Source: Geotrypetes seraphini
Taxonomy: Eukaryota; Chordata; Amphibia; Gymnophiona; Dermophiidae
Direction of reading: 5' to 3'
Assembly (NCBI RefSeq): GCF_902459505.1
Contig: NC_047085.1
Location: forward strand, 131,339,521-131,403,520
DNA: 64,000 nt
In this document: piece after piece, positions 1 to 11,514 of the stretch
Layout: each line of letters opens with the position of its first letter
How positions within the stretch are numbered: the stretch's first letter is position 1
Notes under the pieces: generated by a model
Database searches by the model: none
What the model was told of the DNA's origin: nothing
The model's input: only the letters and a program-made list of their open reading frames with translations
Program-made: the position numbers and the translations under genes

Positions 1-195
1 AAGACGGTAGAAACACAGTAACAGGAGCACTAAAAGCCAATTGTTTTGAGCTAAATGAAAATTTCCTTTGATCTTTATAAATCAGTGCACAGTGGTGGGT
101 TTTGAACCCTTTCTTTTGATTGTTACATTTTCTGGGGTTGGAGTTTCTTTATGCTGATGACAAGAATAACAAGAATTGGTATATGTCCCAATCAC

Positions 196-281
196 AAAAA
201 AATAGTGTAAAATACCACTTATATAGAACAATACACAGCTGTGTATTGTTCTATATAAGTGGTATTTTACACTATTTTTTT
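196..281. repeat. Perfect 86-bp palindrome, no spacer
   Basis: Bases 196-238 are the exact reverse complement of 239-281, centred on ACACAGCTGTGT. The arms are AT-rich. No target duplication is obvious, so it may be a short foldback element or a template-switch product. Confidence 0.95.
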
Positions 282-344
282 TATAAAATAAACCCACCAG
301 GATGTTTGAAAAAAAAAAAAACAACAAAACAAAACCAAGCACCC

Positions 345-2135
345 AATTGGGCAGGAAAATCGAATCGAAAAATCAATTCAACAGGCTGAATCGAATCGAA
401 TTGAATTTTTTTTTTCTGAATTGGGAAACATTACTACATGCTTCCTCTGAATTTGATGTGTCTTCATCAGTATGCATGGTAGTGATGATTCTGATGCAAC
501 TCTGCACATGGTCAGTTATATTATCTTCCTCACAGTTTGGAGAAAATTTCCCTTCCCTTGCCAGAAAACAGCAGGAGCAGGGAGCATATACTGTATACAG
601 TTCAGACAGCCAAAGTTCAAACATGGGAATATGAGCCAAAAACTACTCTAAACTTGCCAGAAGAGGCCTTACAATATTTTTTTAAGCTTCTTCAAGGACT
701 GACTTAGAAGAATCCAATTTTTGCAAAACACTCCAGCCAGACTTATTTTTCAAATTAGTAAATTTGAAGGGCATCTTCTTTGTTGTTGAAATTATACTGG
801 CTGCCAATTAGAGCAAGGCTTGTTTGTTTTTAAATCTTTATATTGTTTAACATTGAAAACATTAGTTCATAGTTTGAACATTTCTAAATCATTCTTTACT
901 TCTTCTAGTAGTAATTGTTTTAAACTTAACTTTCCATCAGTGCAAAATACTGTATATACCAAAAACATTTTCATGAATTTACACTTGCTCACCAGGTAGT
1001 TTTTGTCTGGGACAAGCTACCTTTGTGAATTATACAAATTAACTCTTACACTCAATTTAGAAAGAAATTGAAACTTATTTGTTTACATCAGATGATAGTT
1101 AAGATATACGAGCTCTAAGTCTTTCTTGTCTTATTAATCATGTTATTTTTGTAACTTCTTCTCAGTTAGATGTTCTGTTAATTTTGTAATCCACATTGAA
1201 CCAAGAGAAAATTGCAGAAGTACTTATAATAAAACAATTCTCTTCCCCAGCCTATAGAAAATTGGATCTCCACTTGATGAATGTAGTACTAAGTAGAACG
1301 ATTAACCTGATCTCCCCACACAATGGCTGGCTTTTTCCCAGGGGGATTGCTTTACTTGGAGGAAATGTGGAAAGTATATAAACAAGAAAATGAAACACAG
1401 TTCAGTTTCTCCAAAAACAGAAGAGGGGTTTTCACTTTTAAAGTCAACAAACACTAGAAAAGATTACTTTTGGTTCAATTCAAGAGCAAAAAGACATAAT
1501 GTTATTAATTTTCAAAAGTGGCAATTACTTACATCTGTCTCTCTATATCAAAACTATATCTGATCTGTCGTTGAGCAAAGACTCTAATGCTCAATTTAGT
1601 GTACTCTGATTATCAGTCATAGCTCAAAAGGAACAACCTCATAGGATTTTATGATTCTGCAAGGTTACAGAGGCTTCAATTCAATCTCATAACTGGATTC
1701 TATTTACTGAACTAATCAGAAGGCTGTTTCACAGGTCACTAGTAATAATGGTGTACCTCATTCAGTGAAATATTGCTAAGACTGCAGTAAAATGCACTAA
1801 TTATCCGTGATTCAAAAAGCCAAAAAAATACATTTGAAGGAAGTAACTGCAAATTTCTTATCTCAGTTCACAGGAGTAATTATAGATCCCACGTCTTTAT
1901 CTAATGGTGGCCATCGTTTTGCGGCACTTTAGCCTTGGCATCAGGGTTATTCTTCTCCTCGCTGCTTTCTCAGGATGATTTCCTGGTAACTTCTGAGGCT
2001 TTTTCCTTCAGTTTAAGTACATATTGGTAGTTGTATAGTTACCAGAGGTTTTTTTGAATTTTGTATTTTGATTACTCCAGTCCTTCCTTGGTTTTGGTTT
2101 GGGGTTTATAGAATAATGCACATGCAAACCCAAAT
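345..2135. other. Upstream DNA without recognised gene
   Basis: It begins with a GAATCGAATCG-type low-complexity inverted repeat (about 355-410) next to A-rich and T-rich runs. The rest is AT-rich and shows no exon, RNA gene or transposon end that I can support. Confidence 0.4.
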
Positions 2136-2149
2136 TTGTGCCAAGTAAC

Positions 2150-2300
2150 ATCAATAGAAACATGGAAACGTAGAAAAAAGAAAGCAGATAAAGACCATAT
2201 GGCCTATCTAGTCTGCCTAACCATGCTATGCTATCAACTATCCCCTCCTCTCTCTAGCACCCAATTATTGACATTAGTTGGCTTGTCACCCATTTTAATT
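2150..2300 (-). mobile_element. CR1 LINE 3' end (minus)
   Basis: It starts with the reversed tail AATAGAAACATGGAAAC and reads through the conserved CR1 3' region (GCAGATAAAGACCATATGGCC, Cx CATCTAGTCTGCC-like). It is 5'-truncated. Confidence 0.6.
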
Positions 2301-2421
2301 GTGTGTGCATCTCAGGATCACACCCAAATTGAAATGTATAAATTTGAGTGCCATCTGTAAAATCTGGGAGTAAAAGTGCATAAAAGGTGATAATTTAATT
2401 GATTTATTAGTGGGTATGCTC

Positions 2422-2459
2422 TATATGAGCTTTTGGTTGGTATATGAGCTTTTGGTTGG
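2422..2459 (+). repeat. 19-bp tandem duplication
   Basis: The unit TATATGAGCTTTTGGTTGG occurs twice head to tail with no mismatch. Confidence 0.9.
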
Positions 2460-2509
2460 TATCCCTTTAAAAATTTTTGTTTTTTATAAAACAAGTTTCT
2501 GGTCACAAA

Positions 2510-2960
2510 CAGCTAGACACAACTACAGAAGGTAAATAAAAATTCTTTATTAACTCAAAAGGAAAATCCTGCACCCTGTTACTTCACAGGGCCAGGTTCA
2601 AAAGTCCTGAGATGGGCCTGTGGCTGACAAGACCCACGACAAGGACCTTGGTTTATAACTGTCACACCCCAAACACAGTCTTATAACAGTCTTCCTTAAG
2701 CCTGGTAACAAGGTTTGGTCCTAGCCAGACCTAAAAGTCAGGTTCCCAAATATTCAGCACAAAGATTTGGCTTACCTCAGCCAAGCAGAACATCTAGTAG
2801 TAGTAATTAAGAAGTATGCTGGGGCCACTTCTTCCTCCTCCTTCTCCCTCTGGGCCTCTTTAACCTAGCTCTGGCCCTGTCTCTTATACTTCCTGGTAGC
2901 TGTTTCCCTGACTCCTCCTTCCCTATCACTTCCTCCTATTAATCAAATTATACGTTTTTA
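2510..2960. other. Unclassified moderately GC-rich stretch, possible repeat
   Basis: Its composition differs from the AT-rich flanks, with a pyrimidine-rich run at 2829-2945 and an A/T-rich segment resembling a reversed polyadenylation region near 2538-2560. It could be an old retroelement end. No open frame or terminal repeat supports a firm call. Confidence 0.25.
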
Positions 2961-3699
2961 TCAGCTAGGCGGACCGAGGTAGGTGCTTAACTTTCGGCAG
3001 TCTATATAGAATTTGCCAGCCAGTGCATTAAGGCCCTCTTTAACTAAGCCGTAATAGAGGTTTTTACCGTGGCCTGGGGCACTAAATACTGCTTGATGAA
3101 TTCCCCTTTTAGTACTTATCTGAACAACATCTGCCCAGAATCTTTATTATGATAAATATGGATTTTATTTTTTTTAATGCACTGTGCACAAAAAGTTTGG
3201 GCATATTATTGAATTTCTACTGTGAGGTTGGATTTGATGGTGAGTTTTATCTCATGGAAATTCCTTAACCTTTTAGGAGAAACACATTATTTTTGATCTC
3301 TTTCATTATACCTTTTTAGTTTATTTATATGGACTTTCCGTTATATAAACTACCTCTGCTTTTAGAGTTGGTATTTTAATCATTTACAAGCAGATGTGGC
3401 AACATACATGTGTAAATAACCCCAACTAATTAAAATATATTCATTATGAAATGACGGTATATTTTTTGCCAGTGGGCATGCACAGGGGTGGAGTTTGGAC
3501 AGTGCATATAACCATGTGTATAAATTATAAAGCACTATAAATTATTCATGCACAAGACAAATAGCACATTTATATCTGCTCTAGAATTGATGTAAATGTC
3601 TGCATCTGTTACTTACACTATTATGTTATAAAGAAAAGTAGGGGACTTCTGTTCTTTATAAAACAGCTAAGAAGGTGCCTTCTTACCCTCTTACTCTAG

Positions 3700-3885
3700 T
3701 TCTCTCAACCCTCTCCAGGAGGCACACCTAGTCAGTTTGGTTTTCAGGATTTCCAAAATGAATATGCATAAGATAAATTTGCATATAACAGAGACTCATT
3801 ATGTGCACATTTCTCTCATGCATTATTGTGGTGATCCTGAAAACCTGACTGGCAAGGTGTGACCTAAGGAGAGAGTTGAGAAGTA
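3700..3885. mobile_element. hAT-like MITE, degraded
   Basis: It resembles the element at 44319-44514: a CTCTCCAGGAGG start, a GGTTTTCAGGAT inner arm, an ATGAATATGCAT core and an inverted GATCCTGAAAACCTGACTGG arm ending near GAGAGAGTTGAGAA. The ends are too eroded to show a target duplication. Confidence 0.6.
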
Positions 3886-3906
3886 TTGCTCTGTACAACT
3901 TGCAAT

Positions 3907-4245
3907 CTAATGGTTAGAACAGTAGGCTGAGAAATAAGGAAGCATGTTTGAATCCCACTCCAGATCTTTATAACCTTGGATAAATCACTTAACCCTCCAG
4001 TGCCTTGGGAACAAACTTAGGACTCCTTTTACAAAGGTGCGCTAGTGTTTTTAGCGGACGCACTGGATTAGCATGCGCTATAACGCATGCTACCCGAAAA
4101 ACTATCGCCTGCTTAAGAGGAGGCGGTAGCGGCTAGGGCATGCGGCATTTTAGCGTGTGCTATTCCGCGCGTTAAGACCCTAACACACCTTTGTAAAAGG
4201 AGTCCTTAGACTATGAGCCCTCCATGGGCAGGAAAACATCTTGCT
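3907..4245 (+). mobile_element. tRNA-derived (MIR-like) SINE, interrupted
   Basis: It has a tRNA-like head (TGGTTAGAACAGTAGGCTG ... TTTGAATCCC) and the MIR-type core ACCTTGGATAAATCACTTAA. It is split at 4020 by a Harbinger-like MITE and resumes after 4208 with ACTATGAGCCCTCCATGGGC. Confidence 0.65.
4020..4205. mobile_element. Harbinger-like MITE, TTA target duplication
   Basis: A 186-bp element with inverted ends GGACTCCTTTTACAAAGGTG / CACCTTTGTAAAAGGAGTCC, flanked by TTA (4017-4019 and 4206-4208). The inside is an imperfect hairpin with GAGGCGGTAGCGGCTAG. It is inserted in a SINE. Confidence 0.85.
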
Positions 4246-5335
4246 TGGAGCTACAATTGAAAAAGGCATAAACAAAATCCCTTCCTCTATTATTACATCT
4301 GCTTTATAAACAATATAATAACTTTAAGTGAGTGATGGGGACATAAACACTCTTAGTGACTTGATTTATGCCCTTTCCCCACACTTTCTCTATCGTTTGG
4401 CAACCTCAGAGCCATTTTAGAAAATGCCAGAATATTATTGCAGCTTAAAAATAATCTTATAAATGGATATTATTTTTTCCTGCCAATGTACAGTGCCTAA
4501 ACTGTACTCATTTACATCTCTGAGAACTTACCAGCTAAATTTCATCTTATCTCCAGGAGGATCTAGGCTCTTTGCTCTTTAATACCTGATCCAACTCTTG
4601 TATCATGAGTGCCAGTTCTATTGTATACTTGACTGTAATTACATCTGTCAAACTAGTGGTAGCAATCTACTGAACTTGCTCTGCAACTCCTTGTAGTATC
4701 CAGTTACTATATGTATGATCTAATACAGTATAAAAAATGGGTTATGGTTAATGCTGCACCCATAATTAAAATTTATAACAATGCCAACTATTGGAAAAAA
4801 CTGAGCATAAGAGCTTTCTAGTAATTCATAACAATTTTTTGCAGGGCAAATAAGTTCAAAGCTACCATAACTTGACACCACTGTATTAGTTAGATCTTAA
4901 ACTAGAAAGTTGCTTGTTTTCAGGTTCTGCTTCCTTCTGTTTGCTCACCTTTCTGGAAAAACCATCTGGCATGATTTACAATATTGCTTGCTTTCTGGAC
5001 TTGGATGATTTAGTTCTTACATTTTTTGTATTAATGTAGAATGAAAAGTTTGTATCTTGTATCATGGTCATGCCTCCAATGAAAATAAAAATGTTATTCA
5101 GTGGTTTTGCATTTCATTCTCTATGTGTTTATGCTGCATGAATGCTTTGCATTCATCAGTATGATATATGTGTAGAGTTCTCATAAGGATAAACATGGCA
5201 GCTGCCTGACTCTTTAGTAGGAGAGTAGCATTTTTAGAAACTTACTTTATTCATTTTTTGATTCATTAACCTTGACACTCTGCCTTTGACTACATTGAGC
5301 CCTATGGCAGATCACAAAAGATTTATGTCTCCTAG

Positions 5336-6050
5336 GGGGAGGAGCTTAGGCAAGATGGCGCCTTGATGTCTCCGTGATAACGCCGTTGTACCAACTACTG
5401 AAGTATGGTGAAAAGAAAGTCAAAGACCCGGGTGTTTCCATCTAATCCCGGGTTGGAAAATTTACCTGGCCCAATGGACCGCTTTGTGGAACGTGGACCC
5501 TCAACAGTTCAGGAGGAAAATGCTTCGGCGCGAGAAGGGATCCAGACGGAGGATTGCCTAGCCTCATTCGAAGCTATCAGCTTCTCTCCTGAAGTTCAAA
5601 GCCCTCCGATGCAGCTGCAATTGCACTCGTCACCTGATCAGGCACCGGGGAGCGAGAGCGAGGAGTATTTGCCTGGTGGTAGTGGCCAACGGAAGGATTC
5701 CGCGGCTCCAGCAGAGCCTCTATTACCATCTATGGAATCGGAGAGGAATGGCTCAACATCGGGGGAAGATCGGAAGGAGAACCTACTTGCTACTTTTTCA
5801 AATATGAACTCTGTGAGTAGAGAGTGTTTGGGTTCACAAGCCCTATTAACTTTATTACTGAAACCGGCTGTGGTAAACTTGGATACTATTTGGGACGCGA
5901 TAGGAGCGCTACAACTGGCCTTATGGACCCAAATCCAACAAATTCCTTCCCAGTGTAAAGAAATACTAACTGACTTGACTGTAACAAAAGAAAAAATTCA
6001 AATATTGGAAAACTATAGTCAGCGAACAAAATAATCATTTAGAAATAGTG
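5336..6050 (+). mobile_element. L1 LINE 5' end with 5'UTR and ORF1 start
   Basis: It begins GGAGGAGCTTAGGCAAGATGGCGCC, typical of an L1 5' end, followed by an open frame at 5405-6034 (209 aa). The frame is acidic and Ser/Pro-rich at first, then forms a coiled-coil-like stretch (LTDLTVTKEKIQILENYSQR) as in L1 ORF1p. It stops where the RNA-binding domain should follow, so the copy is 3'-truncated or rearranged. It is not a host gene. Confidence 0.75.
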
Positions 6051-6059
6051 GAGGCCCAA

Positions 6060-6800
6060 GGACAATGCCAATCCCAAAACTGACCACTCTACTGTATACT
6101 CTACTGGGCCTGTGCACAAGAGATGCACTGACTGCTCAACTCTTGTGTGCAGATGCCAGGCATGTTCTTCCCCCTTTTACCGCCAATACTCAACACTAAT
6201 AGGGTGCATGTAGTTTGCACGCTGTTAGTGTTGAACATCACCTGGCACTTTAAAATTGCTGTTAAACTGGTGTTTTCCATCAGTTTTCTGGGTCTCCTGT
6301 CTCCAAGAAGCTGCTGATCTAGTCTGCCTAATGGTTAAACAAGCCCTGATTAGAAGTGAGATTTATAGAATTATATTCTCTTGAAAAATAAATCTTTTAC
6401 TTATTGAAAGCTTTTTAATATCCTAAGCCACAGAAGACAATAATTTAATGAGTGATTGACAATTTATTACAGGAAATCTTGGGCACTTTGCTCAGCCAGT
6501 GCTTAGTTTTCTTCTGTAAAAATGCAGAAAAGTGGTTGAGTCAGCACCAGTATGAAACCTGTCAGCAGTAATGGCCATACCATTGTTTCAGCTTTTGTTC
6601 ATGTCCATTCAACCACCTCATGGTATTACTAAATCATCACATTCAGGTTACAGATAGGAAGAACTCCCAGAGACTAAAAAAAAATGTGGTTAGTGCAATG
6701 AGTGTAAAGAAAAAAATTAGATTAGGTACAAGCTAAAGATAATTATGCACAAGTTTTTTTTTAGCAAATAATCAAAATTTATTGTTACATATTAACACTG
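6060..6800. other. Upstream DNA without recognised gene
   Basis: AT-rich sequence; no exon-like open frame, RNA gene or transposon terminus could be supported. Confidence 0.35.
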
Positions 6801-6807
6801 GATTTTA

Positions 6808-6948
6808 CTAAACCACGGTAGAGATTTGTACCACAGGCCGGCAAGGTAAATACTCCAACGCTCATAGAATTCCGATGACTGTCGGAGTATTTACCTTGCT
6901 GGCCTGCAATAGAAACCTCTATTGTAGCTTTATAAAAGGAGCCCTAAG
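6808..6948. mobile_element. Harbinger-like MITE, diverged
   Basis: Its ends TTTTACTAAACCACGG / CTTTATAAAAGGAGCCC and a hairpin centred near GAATTCCGATGACTGTC (arms GGCCGGCAAGGTAAATACTC and its reverse complement) place it with the GGGCTCCTTTTAC family. Target duplication is not resolved. Confidence 0.6.
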
Positions 6949-7054
6949 TAAATATCACTGGGTACGCATTTATTATGTAGCAGTATATATCCAGGAAGCA
7001 ATAATGCCACAGTAAGATTCCACTTTGTAATTGCCTTAGGGGCCTTTTTACTAA

Positions 7055-7193
7055 GGGCTCCTTTTACAAAGTCACGCTAGCCGCTACCGCCTCCTTTTAA
7101 GCAGGCGGTAATTTTTTGACTAGTGCGTGCTATAATGTGCGCTAATCTTGTGCGTGCACTAAAAACGCTAGCGCACCATAGTAAAAGGAGCCC
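7055..7193. mobile_element. Harbinger-like MITE, TAA target duplication
   Basis: 139 bp with ends GGGCTCCTTTTAC / GTAAAAGGAGCCC and TAA on both sides (7052-7054, 7194-7196). It is inverted relative to the copy at 4020 internally and shorter. Confidence 0.85.
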
Positions 7194-8036
7194 TAAGTTG
7201 CAATAGGCACTAATACGTATTTACTGCAGATAAAAATGCACTAACGCAGGGCATGCAGGTATCTTGCGGTAGTTCTTGCATGTGCTGCTTGTGTACCAAA
7301 AGATAAAATTTATTTTTTTATTTTTGAAAATGTGTTGTTATAAAATTCTCTCTTGTAAGCATGCACAACTAAATTTCATGGGTAACCCTGATTACAGAAT
7401 CTATCTATCAAAGGAGGTGCTTCCTGTTTATAGGCATTATCTGAAGAGCAAATCCCACGAGACCTTAAGAAATTGTGAAAATGGAGGATTTTTTTTTAAA
7501 GATTCAGGATGAAAATTCTGCTAATGTAATAGTGTGTTTTTGTCAGTATCCTTATGTACAATTGTAAAAAAACAACCCTCCTCACATAACATAATTAAAC
7601 ATCAAGAAAAGTCAGGGAAGTCCCGTTCCATGTCATTGTGAAATCAATTTTTTCATGGCGAGAATTAAGCCAATGTTCAAATCCATTCAAACTGTCTATG
7701 GTACTCCTTCATAAAAAGAAAATGTCATCTAGAAAATGAATCTAGAGGGCTACACTCTGAAAAAATCTGATGAATATACCCATTTGGATTCAAAATCTAC
7801 CATAAACAAATTGACAATTGAAGGGGCCGTAGTAATCCCCATAGCTATACCTGAAGTCTGTTGATAAATCTTATCATTATACAAGAAAAAACTCTTTGTA
7901 GAGATAGGGAAATTAAATTCCCTTCTAGTCAGAAAACCTTTTCGCAAAGCTTCCTCAATCAAGTCTTGAATCACTTTTATAACTCAAATGTAGGGTCCAC
8001 ATTAAGAATCTTATAGTCCCTCTGGATGAAAAGTTG

Positions 8037-8990
8037 ATTTTCTTTTTTTTAACTATTTAGTTTTTAAATGCCAACAAAAAGTGCAATACAATTTACATAC
8101 AAATAATAATAATCAAATAAGCTCTTATAAACAATCGGAATCTATACAAAAGATAAAAATTCCCTCCCCCCATCCATCATTACCATCAGAAATAATACCA
8201 AAACAAAAGATATACCCCCCTTCCGCTCCTACCCTCCCCAGATGTGTAGGTGCAATAGAAGGGAAGATAAAGATAAAGGGCAACTATAACAAATCTACAA
8301 AAGACGTCAATGGACCCCAAACCAATTTGAATATCTTATTATGCCCCAGCAAGTCAGCACTCATTTTCTCATACTTATAAGTTAAGCATAAGCTTGCCCA
8401 CCAGAAAGGAAAACTAAGACGATCCCAATTCTTTCAATTGCTAGTAATCATTTGCATGGCTATCCCGGTCATAATTAGGAAAAGCCGGCATTTATAGCGG
8501 TTCATGGGGGGCTTAATATGCAATAACGTTCCTCATATGTCAATGGAATTGATGCCTCCAGTATGGTATTAATCTGTCCCCATATTGACTTCCAAAAGTT
8601 AAGTATCAAAGCTCAATAAAACAGCTGATGATCCAGTGTCCCTACATCAAGATGACAGTGCCAGCATCTATTAGATTTAGAACTGTCTAATTTTTGTAAA
8701 TGAACAGGGGTCCAGAAACTTCTATGTAACAAAACAAACCATATTTGTCTCATAGATGCTGATGCTGTACATCTCATCCTCCAAGTCCAAATTCATGGCC
8801 ATTGAGATGCAGAAATATGCCTTCTTATAGGCTGAATGATCTTGTATCACAATGGGTCCTCCCTTATCCACTCTTTGAATCGCTATATGTGTTTTATCCC
8901 GTAAGGTTCTAAGGGCTTAGGCAGATTTTATCTCCTTCTCCATATATTCAATTCCATTGCCTCAATATCTTGTAAGCCAAGTTACCAGAA
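8037..8990 (-). mobile_element. L1 LINE 3' end (minus)
   Basis: It begins with the reversed poly(A) (8041-8051) and the pyrimidine-rich 3'UTR with CCAGATGTGTAGG. It then reads backwards through the ORF2 C-terminus, including the reversed CWHCH cysteine motif (about 8650) and a TWFVLLHRSFWTP-like segment. It is homologous to 44200-45128 and 5'-truncated. Confidence 0.85.
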
Positions 8991-9009
8991 AGCTTTAAAA
9001 GGGAAGCCT

Positions 9010-9158
9010 CTGCTTGCCCTGGATCGGAAGCATAGAATGTTGCTACTCTTTGGGTTTTGGCCAGGTACTAGTGACCTGGATTGGCAGCCATGAGAATAGG
9101 TTACTGGGCTTGATGGACCATTGGACTGACCCAGTATGGCTATTCTTATGTTCTTATG
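9010..9158 (+). mobile_element. CR1 LINE 3' end
   Basis: It has the canonical 3' block (GGCTTGATGGACCATTGGACTGACCCAGTATGGC) and the terminal TTCTTATGTTCTTATG repeat. It is 5'-truncated to about 150 bp. Confidence 0.85.
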
Positions 9159-9280
9159 AATATTTAAAAGGAATCTTCTGAATCACAATATCTTGGTCAA
9201 GTATATCTTCTTTATCAAAAAAGATTGTTTCACTTGTAATGTACGAACAAACTTCTCCAGATCTGCCCTTGTCTTAAAAG

Positions 9281-10254
9281 CAGAGAATGACACAGGGACA
9301 AATTTATCCCCAACCCTGCAGGAACTCAATTTTTTTGTCCCGTTCCCGCGAGTTTTGTTGCTATCCCTGTCCCTACCCCATTCCTGTAAGGTCTGCCTTA
9401 ATAATAATAATAGCTTTAATTATATCCCATCATTACAATTCAAGCCAGTGTACAATAAAAGGTGCTGTAAGGACAATGAGGTAACATCAATTAGATTAGG
9501 GAAGGGATAGATAGACAGTTATGAGATGGGGTGGCATAGGGTAGGAGGAAGGAACGTGTAAGATGAGGTGGTGTAGCGCAGATTTGGGGGATCAGGTAAA
9601 TTTGTCGAATAGGTGGGTTTTTAGTGATTTTCTGAAAGAATGGTATGTTAGAGAGTTCCCTGCTTGAAAGGAGAGTGTCCTGTTGAGGAATTTTTTGAAT
9701 TTGCATCCTTTGGGGGAAGGAAATGAGAACAGTAATGTTCTGCGTGAAAAGCATAAGCCTCAAACACTTATTTAGTTCCATGGTTATGGAATAATCTGCC
9801 CATAGACTTGAGAAAAGAAGAATCGTATATAAATTTTAAAAGACATTTTAAAAACACATTTTTTCCAATTAGCTTTCTCAAATTAGAACAGAGTTGAGGA
9901 CTGTGATCTGTGTTTTATTGCTTTACTATTAGAATTGTTACTGTTGAGATATTTGCTATGATGTTTTATTTAAAGAAATAATAAATTTTTAACTTTGGTT
10001 CTTAATCTTTCCTTTTCTATTTTTAATGGAGTTCTTTTCTTGATGAATATGAATTGTATATTGTAAACCGCTTAGATCCTTTTAGGCTGTTATGCGATAT
10101 ATAAAGTTCTTAATCAACATAAACATAAACATTGTACAGATGAGGTCGGAGCTTGCAAGAACGGAGCAGGGACAGGAAAAGAACTCTTGGGGACGGGACA
10201 GGAAAATGGGTTCCTAAAGGTACAGGGAAAAATTTGTCCCCATATCATTCTCTA
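9281..10254. mobile_element. hAT element (AGAGAATGACAC ends) carrying two LINE 3' ends
   Basis: The terminal repeats are CAGAGAATGACAC.. and ..ATCATTCTCTA, flanked by a perfect 8-bp duplication CTTAAAAG (9273-9280, 10255-10262). The insertion lies in the Penelope-like element. Inside are a minus-strand L2-type 3' end (about 9398-9770) and a plus-strand L2-type 3' end (about 9774-10130). No transposase was seen. Confidence 0.9.
9774..10130 (+). mobile_element. L2-type LINE 3' end
   Basis: The C-terminal peptide WLWNNLPIDLRKEESYINFK is followed by a 3'UTR with GTAAACCGCTTAGATCC and a short AACATAAACAT tail. It abuts an oppositely oriented L2-type end within the hAT element. Confidence 0.75.
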
Positions 10255-10672
10255 CTTAAAAGCATCATATATTTAAGTTAGTATAAAAGTCAAACCTTTA
10301 GACCAAATCTTCAATTCTACATTTGTCAATACATATGTATTTTGATAAATTAATTACTGGTATTTTCTCTGCAACATTGTCCATGGACAATTTGTGGACT
10401 CCAGGCTTTTGTTGTTTTGTTTCCCTCTGCTCTTCTGACATCTTTGTTGTTTTCCTTCTAAAACAAGAAACTGAGTCTGCTTCTGAACCAGAACTATTGC
10501 TTGTATCTGAAAGACCTTCAAAATTCACCTTTTCCCCCTGTTCTGTTCTCATCCAAGGATACACCTTACCTTGGATATAATCTGCTTCATCGCCTTTAAA
10601 TTTTTTAATCTTCTTTTGGATTTCGTGGCGGAAGGAATCCACTTTCTTCTTCATTTCTTCTTGTACATTCTT

Positions 10673-10959
10673 ATTTTATAAATCTTTATTCAATTTTCAG
10701 ATCTTACAAAAAGTGCATCATAACATACATGTCATAACCATAACAATTAAGCACTTATAAACATTCAGAAACAGTTTATCAATACCCAAAAATACCCCCC
10801 TCCCCTCCCAACCATCAAAGAAAAGAACAAGGGATCATATAAACATATACCCAACCTCCCACCCCTGGATGTGCAAATACTATATATCAGCAAAAATAAA
10901 ACAACAATTCTACAAAAGACACCAATGGACCCCACACTAATTTGAATATTTTTTTTCTA
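10673..10959 (-). mobile_element. Short L1 insertion (minus), with target duplication
   Basis: An L1 3'UTR in reverse (CCCCTCCCCTCCCAACC, CCTGGATGTGC) bounded by GTACATTCTT at 10663-10672 and 10960-10969. It is a 5'-truncated, about 287-bp copy inserted in the Penelope-like element. Confidence 0.85.
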
Positions 10960-11125
10960 GTACATTCTTGAACTCACTATCAGATACCAGCTCTCTAATT
11001 TTCTTTACTTTCTTTTCTAATTCTTTAAGGGAGAATTTCATATTCCTAGTTTTATCAATAATTAGAACCATTAGGTTTAAAGAATACTTGTTCAGAATAG
11101 CTATCCATTTATTGTTAAATCAGAC

Positions 11126-11437
11126 ATATGTGAATCAGACAAGAGGTCATGGACTGAAGTTGAGAGGCGACAGGCTCAGGACAAATTCCAGGAAGTTCTG
11201 TTTCATGCAGCGTGTGGTGGACACTTGGAATGCTCTCCCGGAGGAGGTTGTGACAGAAACCACCATTCTGGGTTTCAAGGGCAAGTTGGATGCACACCTT
11301 CTTGCAAATCTCATTGATGGATACGGATAAACAGGTCTTCATCGGGGAACACCTGGCTTGGTCTCTGCGTGTGCGGGTCACCGGACTGGATGGACCAAAG
11401 GTCTGATTCAGTGAAGGCGTTTCTTATGTTCTTATGT
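11126..11437 (+). mobile_element. CR1 LINE 3' end
   Basis: It encodes TRGHGLKLRGDRLRTNSRKF, then RVVDTWNALPEEVV, the CR1 ORF2 C-terminus, and ends with the TTCTTATGTTCTTATG repeat. Confidence 0.9.
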
Positions 11438-11514
11438 TAAACTCCATATCCTCCAAAAACATATGTGGTTCTTTATTTAAATACAGTCCTCTAAGATTAT
11501 ACTTTTAGTCTTTC

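Larger units (their letters stand above)
7570..11510 (-). mobile_element. Penelope-like retroelement, fragmentary and interrupted
   Basis: On the minus strand a fragment at 7750-7974 carries the Penelope reverse-transcriptase signature IYQQTSGIAMGITTAPSIVN, with the DDIFFLYEG motif near 7700-7740. Upstream-type sequence lies at about 9160-9280, 10263-10662 (KFKGDEADYIQGKVYPW) and 10970-11120, with a possible remnant to 11510. Between the pieces sit L1 (8037-8990), CR1 (9010-9158), hAT (9281-10254), L1 (10673-10959) and CR1 (11126-11437) insertions. The element is old and broken. Confidence 0.75.

Noticed and set aside
5405-6034. A 209-residue open frame as a host gene
   Set aside because: Preceded by an L1-type 5' end and ending in an ORF1p-like coiled coil; best read as L1 ORF1.
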